In this document: positions 5,432-6,570 of the stretch, piece after piece | Numbering within the stretch: position 1 is the stretch's first letter | Layout of the letters: the number at the start of each line of letters is the position of its first letter | NCBI GenBank assembly: GCA_963205285.1 | Contig: CAUJJQ010000161.1 | Span: 1-6,570 of the forward strand | Source of the DNA: Pseudomonadota bacterium | GTDB taxonomy: Bacteria > Pseudomonadota > Alphaproteobacteria > Sphingomonadales > Sphingomonadaceae | Direction: 5' to 3' | DNA length: 6,570 nt | Position numbers and translations under genes: made by a program | The notes under the pieces: model-generated | Database searches by the model: none | What the model was told of the DNA's origin: nothing | What the model saw: the letters and a program-made list of their open reading frames with translations, nothing else

Positions 5432-5967
5432 TGGCCGGAATTGACCAAGCCCGTGACTTTCACCCGCTCAATATCGCGGTGCTGACCGTTTCGGATACGC
5501 GCGACATGACCACCGATACCTCGGGCGCGCTGCTCGTCGAACGGCTGACCGGCGCGGGGCATGTTCTGGCGGCGCGGGCGATCATCTCCGACGATGTGCC
5601 GAAAATCGCCGCGCAGGTTGCAGCATGGGTTGCCGATGCGGGCGTCGATATCATCCTTGTAACTGGCGGCACCGGCTTTTCACCGCGCGATGTTACGCCA
5701 GAGGCTGTGCGCCCATTGTTCGAACGCGAAATGGACGGCTTTTCGGTGCTTTTCCATCAGGTCAGCATGGGCACGGTCGGGGTTTCGACGCTGCAATCGC
5801 GCGCGCTGGCGGGCGAAGCGCGTGGCACCTTTATCTTTTGCGTGCCCGGCTCGACCGGTGCCTGCCGCGATGCGTGGGACAATATTTTGGCGCTGGAACT
5901 CGACAGCCGCCACCGCCCTTGTTCGCTGGTGCCGCACATCGCGCGTTTCGTGAATCAGACGATATGA
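5431..5967 (+). CDS. moaB: Molybdenum cofactor biosynthesis protein MoaB (MoaB/MogA family)
   Basis: The 178-aa protein belongs to the family that binds molybdopterin and, in active members such as archaeal MoaB and E. coli MogA, adenylylates it before metal insertion. Motifs seen are LNIAVLTVSDTRD (13-25), the molybdopterin-binding TGGTGFSPRDVTPEA (78-92) and VPGSTGACRDAWDNIL (138-153). Asp49 and Asp82 of MogA correspond to the usual family aspartates; here VDIILVTGGTG and SPRDVTP retain the pattern. E. coli MoaB is thought to be dispensable because MogA does the work; no mogA is in this window, so this copy may be the working enzyme (inference). The start at 5431 is coupled to the moaE stop (TAATG), with GGAGG 10 nt upstream. 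Its stop overlaps the moeA start. Confidence 0.93.
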   Translation: MAGIDQARDFHPLNIAVLTVSDTRDMTTDTSGALLVERLTGAGHVLAARAIISDDVPKIAAQVAAWVADAGVDIILVTGGTGFSPRDVTPEAVRPLFEREMDGFSVLFHQVSMGTVGVSTLQSRALAGEARGTFIFCVPGSTGACRDAWDNILALELDSRHRPCSLVPHIARFVNQTI

Positions 5968-6570
5968 TAGATTTTGACCAAGCGCTGGCGATTATCGATG
6001 CGCGCGTTGCCCCGCTCGCCAGCGAGGATGTGGCGCTGAACGATGCGGCGGGGCGTTACCTTGCCCAATCGCTCCATGCGCGCAGCGATGCGCCGCGCCA
6101 TGCGATTTCGGCGATGGATGGCTATGCCGTCGACTATGCCAGCGTGCGCGCGTGTGATGCGCTGCGCATCATCGGCACATCGGCGGCAGGGGCCAGAGTA
6201 GCCGGGACAGGCGCTGCGTTGCTGCTCGGACCGGGGCAGGCGGCGCGCATCTTTACAGGAGCACCGCTGCCCGATGGGGCGGACGGCGTCATCATGCAGG
6301 AACATGCGCATGTGTCGGGCGACATGGTGCATTTTGACGCAGGTTTCGGCCCCGCGCGCCATGTCCGTGCGGCGGGTAGTGATTTTCGCGCGGGCGATAA
6401 TTTGCTGGCGGCGGGAACGCGTCTCTGCCCCCGGGCGATGTGCGTCGCCGCCGCAGCGGATGTTGGCGCGCTGGCGGTGGCCGCCGCGCCGCGTGTTGCG
6501 ATCCTCGCCACGGGGGATGAACTGGCCGCGCCGGGCAGTGCGCACCTCCACCCCCACCTTATCCCCGAAA
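5964..6570 (+). CDS. moeA: Molybdopterin molybdenumtransferase MoeA (3' truncated by window edge)
   Basis: MoeA inserts molybdate into adenylylated molybdopterin to give active Moco. The frame is open to the right edge, giving 202 residues, about half of the usual 400. Motifs in order are SAMDGYAV (49-56, containing the functional Asp52), ARIFTGAPLPDGADGVIMQE (94-113, with Thr98), the RAAGSDFRAGD segment (135-145, Asp140) and VAILATGDEL (178-187, Glu186). These match the E. coli active-site positions Asp59, Thr100, Asp142 and Glu188. The ATG at 5964 overlaps the moaB stop as ATGA, so the gene continues the operon. The frame is intact and is the real gene over a 200-codon frame on the opposite strand at 5955-6557. 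Confidence 0.95.
   Translation, partial: MIDFDQALAIIDARVAPLASEDVALNDAAGRYLAQSLHARSDAPRHAISAMDGYAVDYASVRACDALRIIGTSAAGARVAGTGAALLLGPGQAARIFTGAPLPDGADGVIMQEHAHVSGDMVHFDAGFGPARHVRAAGSDFRAGDNLLAAGTRLCPRAMCVAAAADVGALAVAAAPRVAILATGDELAAPGSAHLHPHLIPE

Noticed and set aside
5955..6557. 200-codon minus-strand frame opposite moeA
   Set aside because: The plus strand carries all the MoeA motifs. The minus frame is Arg/His-rich, as expected for the antisense of a GC-rich gene.

Overview
This GC-rich window is almost entirely coding and reads like a chromosomal segment of an alphaproteobacterium. Codon use and protein style (Ala/Arg/Gly/Asp rich, frequent GCG, GGC, CGC and GAT codons, many 1-11 nt gene overlaps) most resemble the Sphingomonadales. 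That placement is an inference from style, not from a marker gene.

Region 1 (1-4147, + strand) is a tightly packed run of six genes, five of them overlapping a neighbour. They are: the C-terminal end of a membrane-anchored protein (probably DUF4178 family), a 48-codon single-pass membrane microprotein, a one-repeat DUF350 membrane protein, a membrane-embedded aminopropyltransferase (spermidine/spermine synthase family, 7 predicted TM helices plus a catalytic domain), a Tat-signal flavoprotein of the amine-oxidase/protoporphyrinogen-oxidase type, and a complete pyruvoyl S-adenosylmethionine decarboxylase. The decarboxylase makes decarboxylated AdoMet and the aminopropyltransferase uses it, so two consecutive steps of polyamine synthesis are encoded here, combined with small membrane proteins and an apparently exported oxidoreductase. 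This looks like a dedicated membrane-associated polyamine system rather than ordinary housekeeping polyamine synthesis. It is the most interesting part of the window.

Region 2 (4144-4641, - strand) is a single gene for a short, one-domain asparaginase-like protein. It converges on the decarboxylase gene with a 4-nt overlap of coding ends and diverges from moaD across a 59-nt gap.

Region 3 (4701-6570, + strand) is a molybdenum cofactor operon, moaD-moaE-moaB-moeA, with 1-4 nt overlaps; moeA runs off the right edge. MoaD and MoaE together form molybdopterin synthase, MoaB belongs to the family that adenylylates molybdopterin, and MoeA inserts molybdate. All recognisable active-site motifs are intact.

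No tRNA, rRNA, insertion sequence, CRISPR array or phage-like gene is visible, and there is no non-coding stretch longer than 59 nt.
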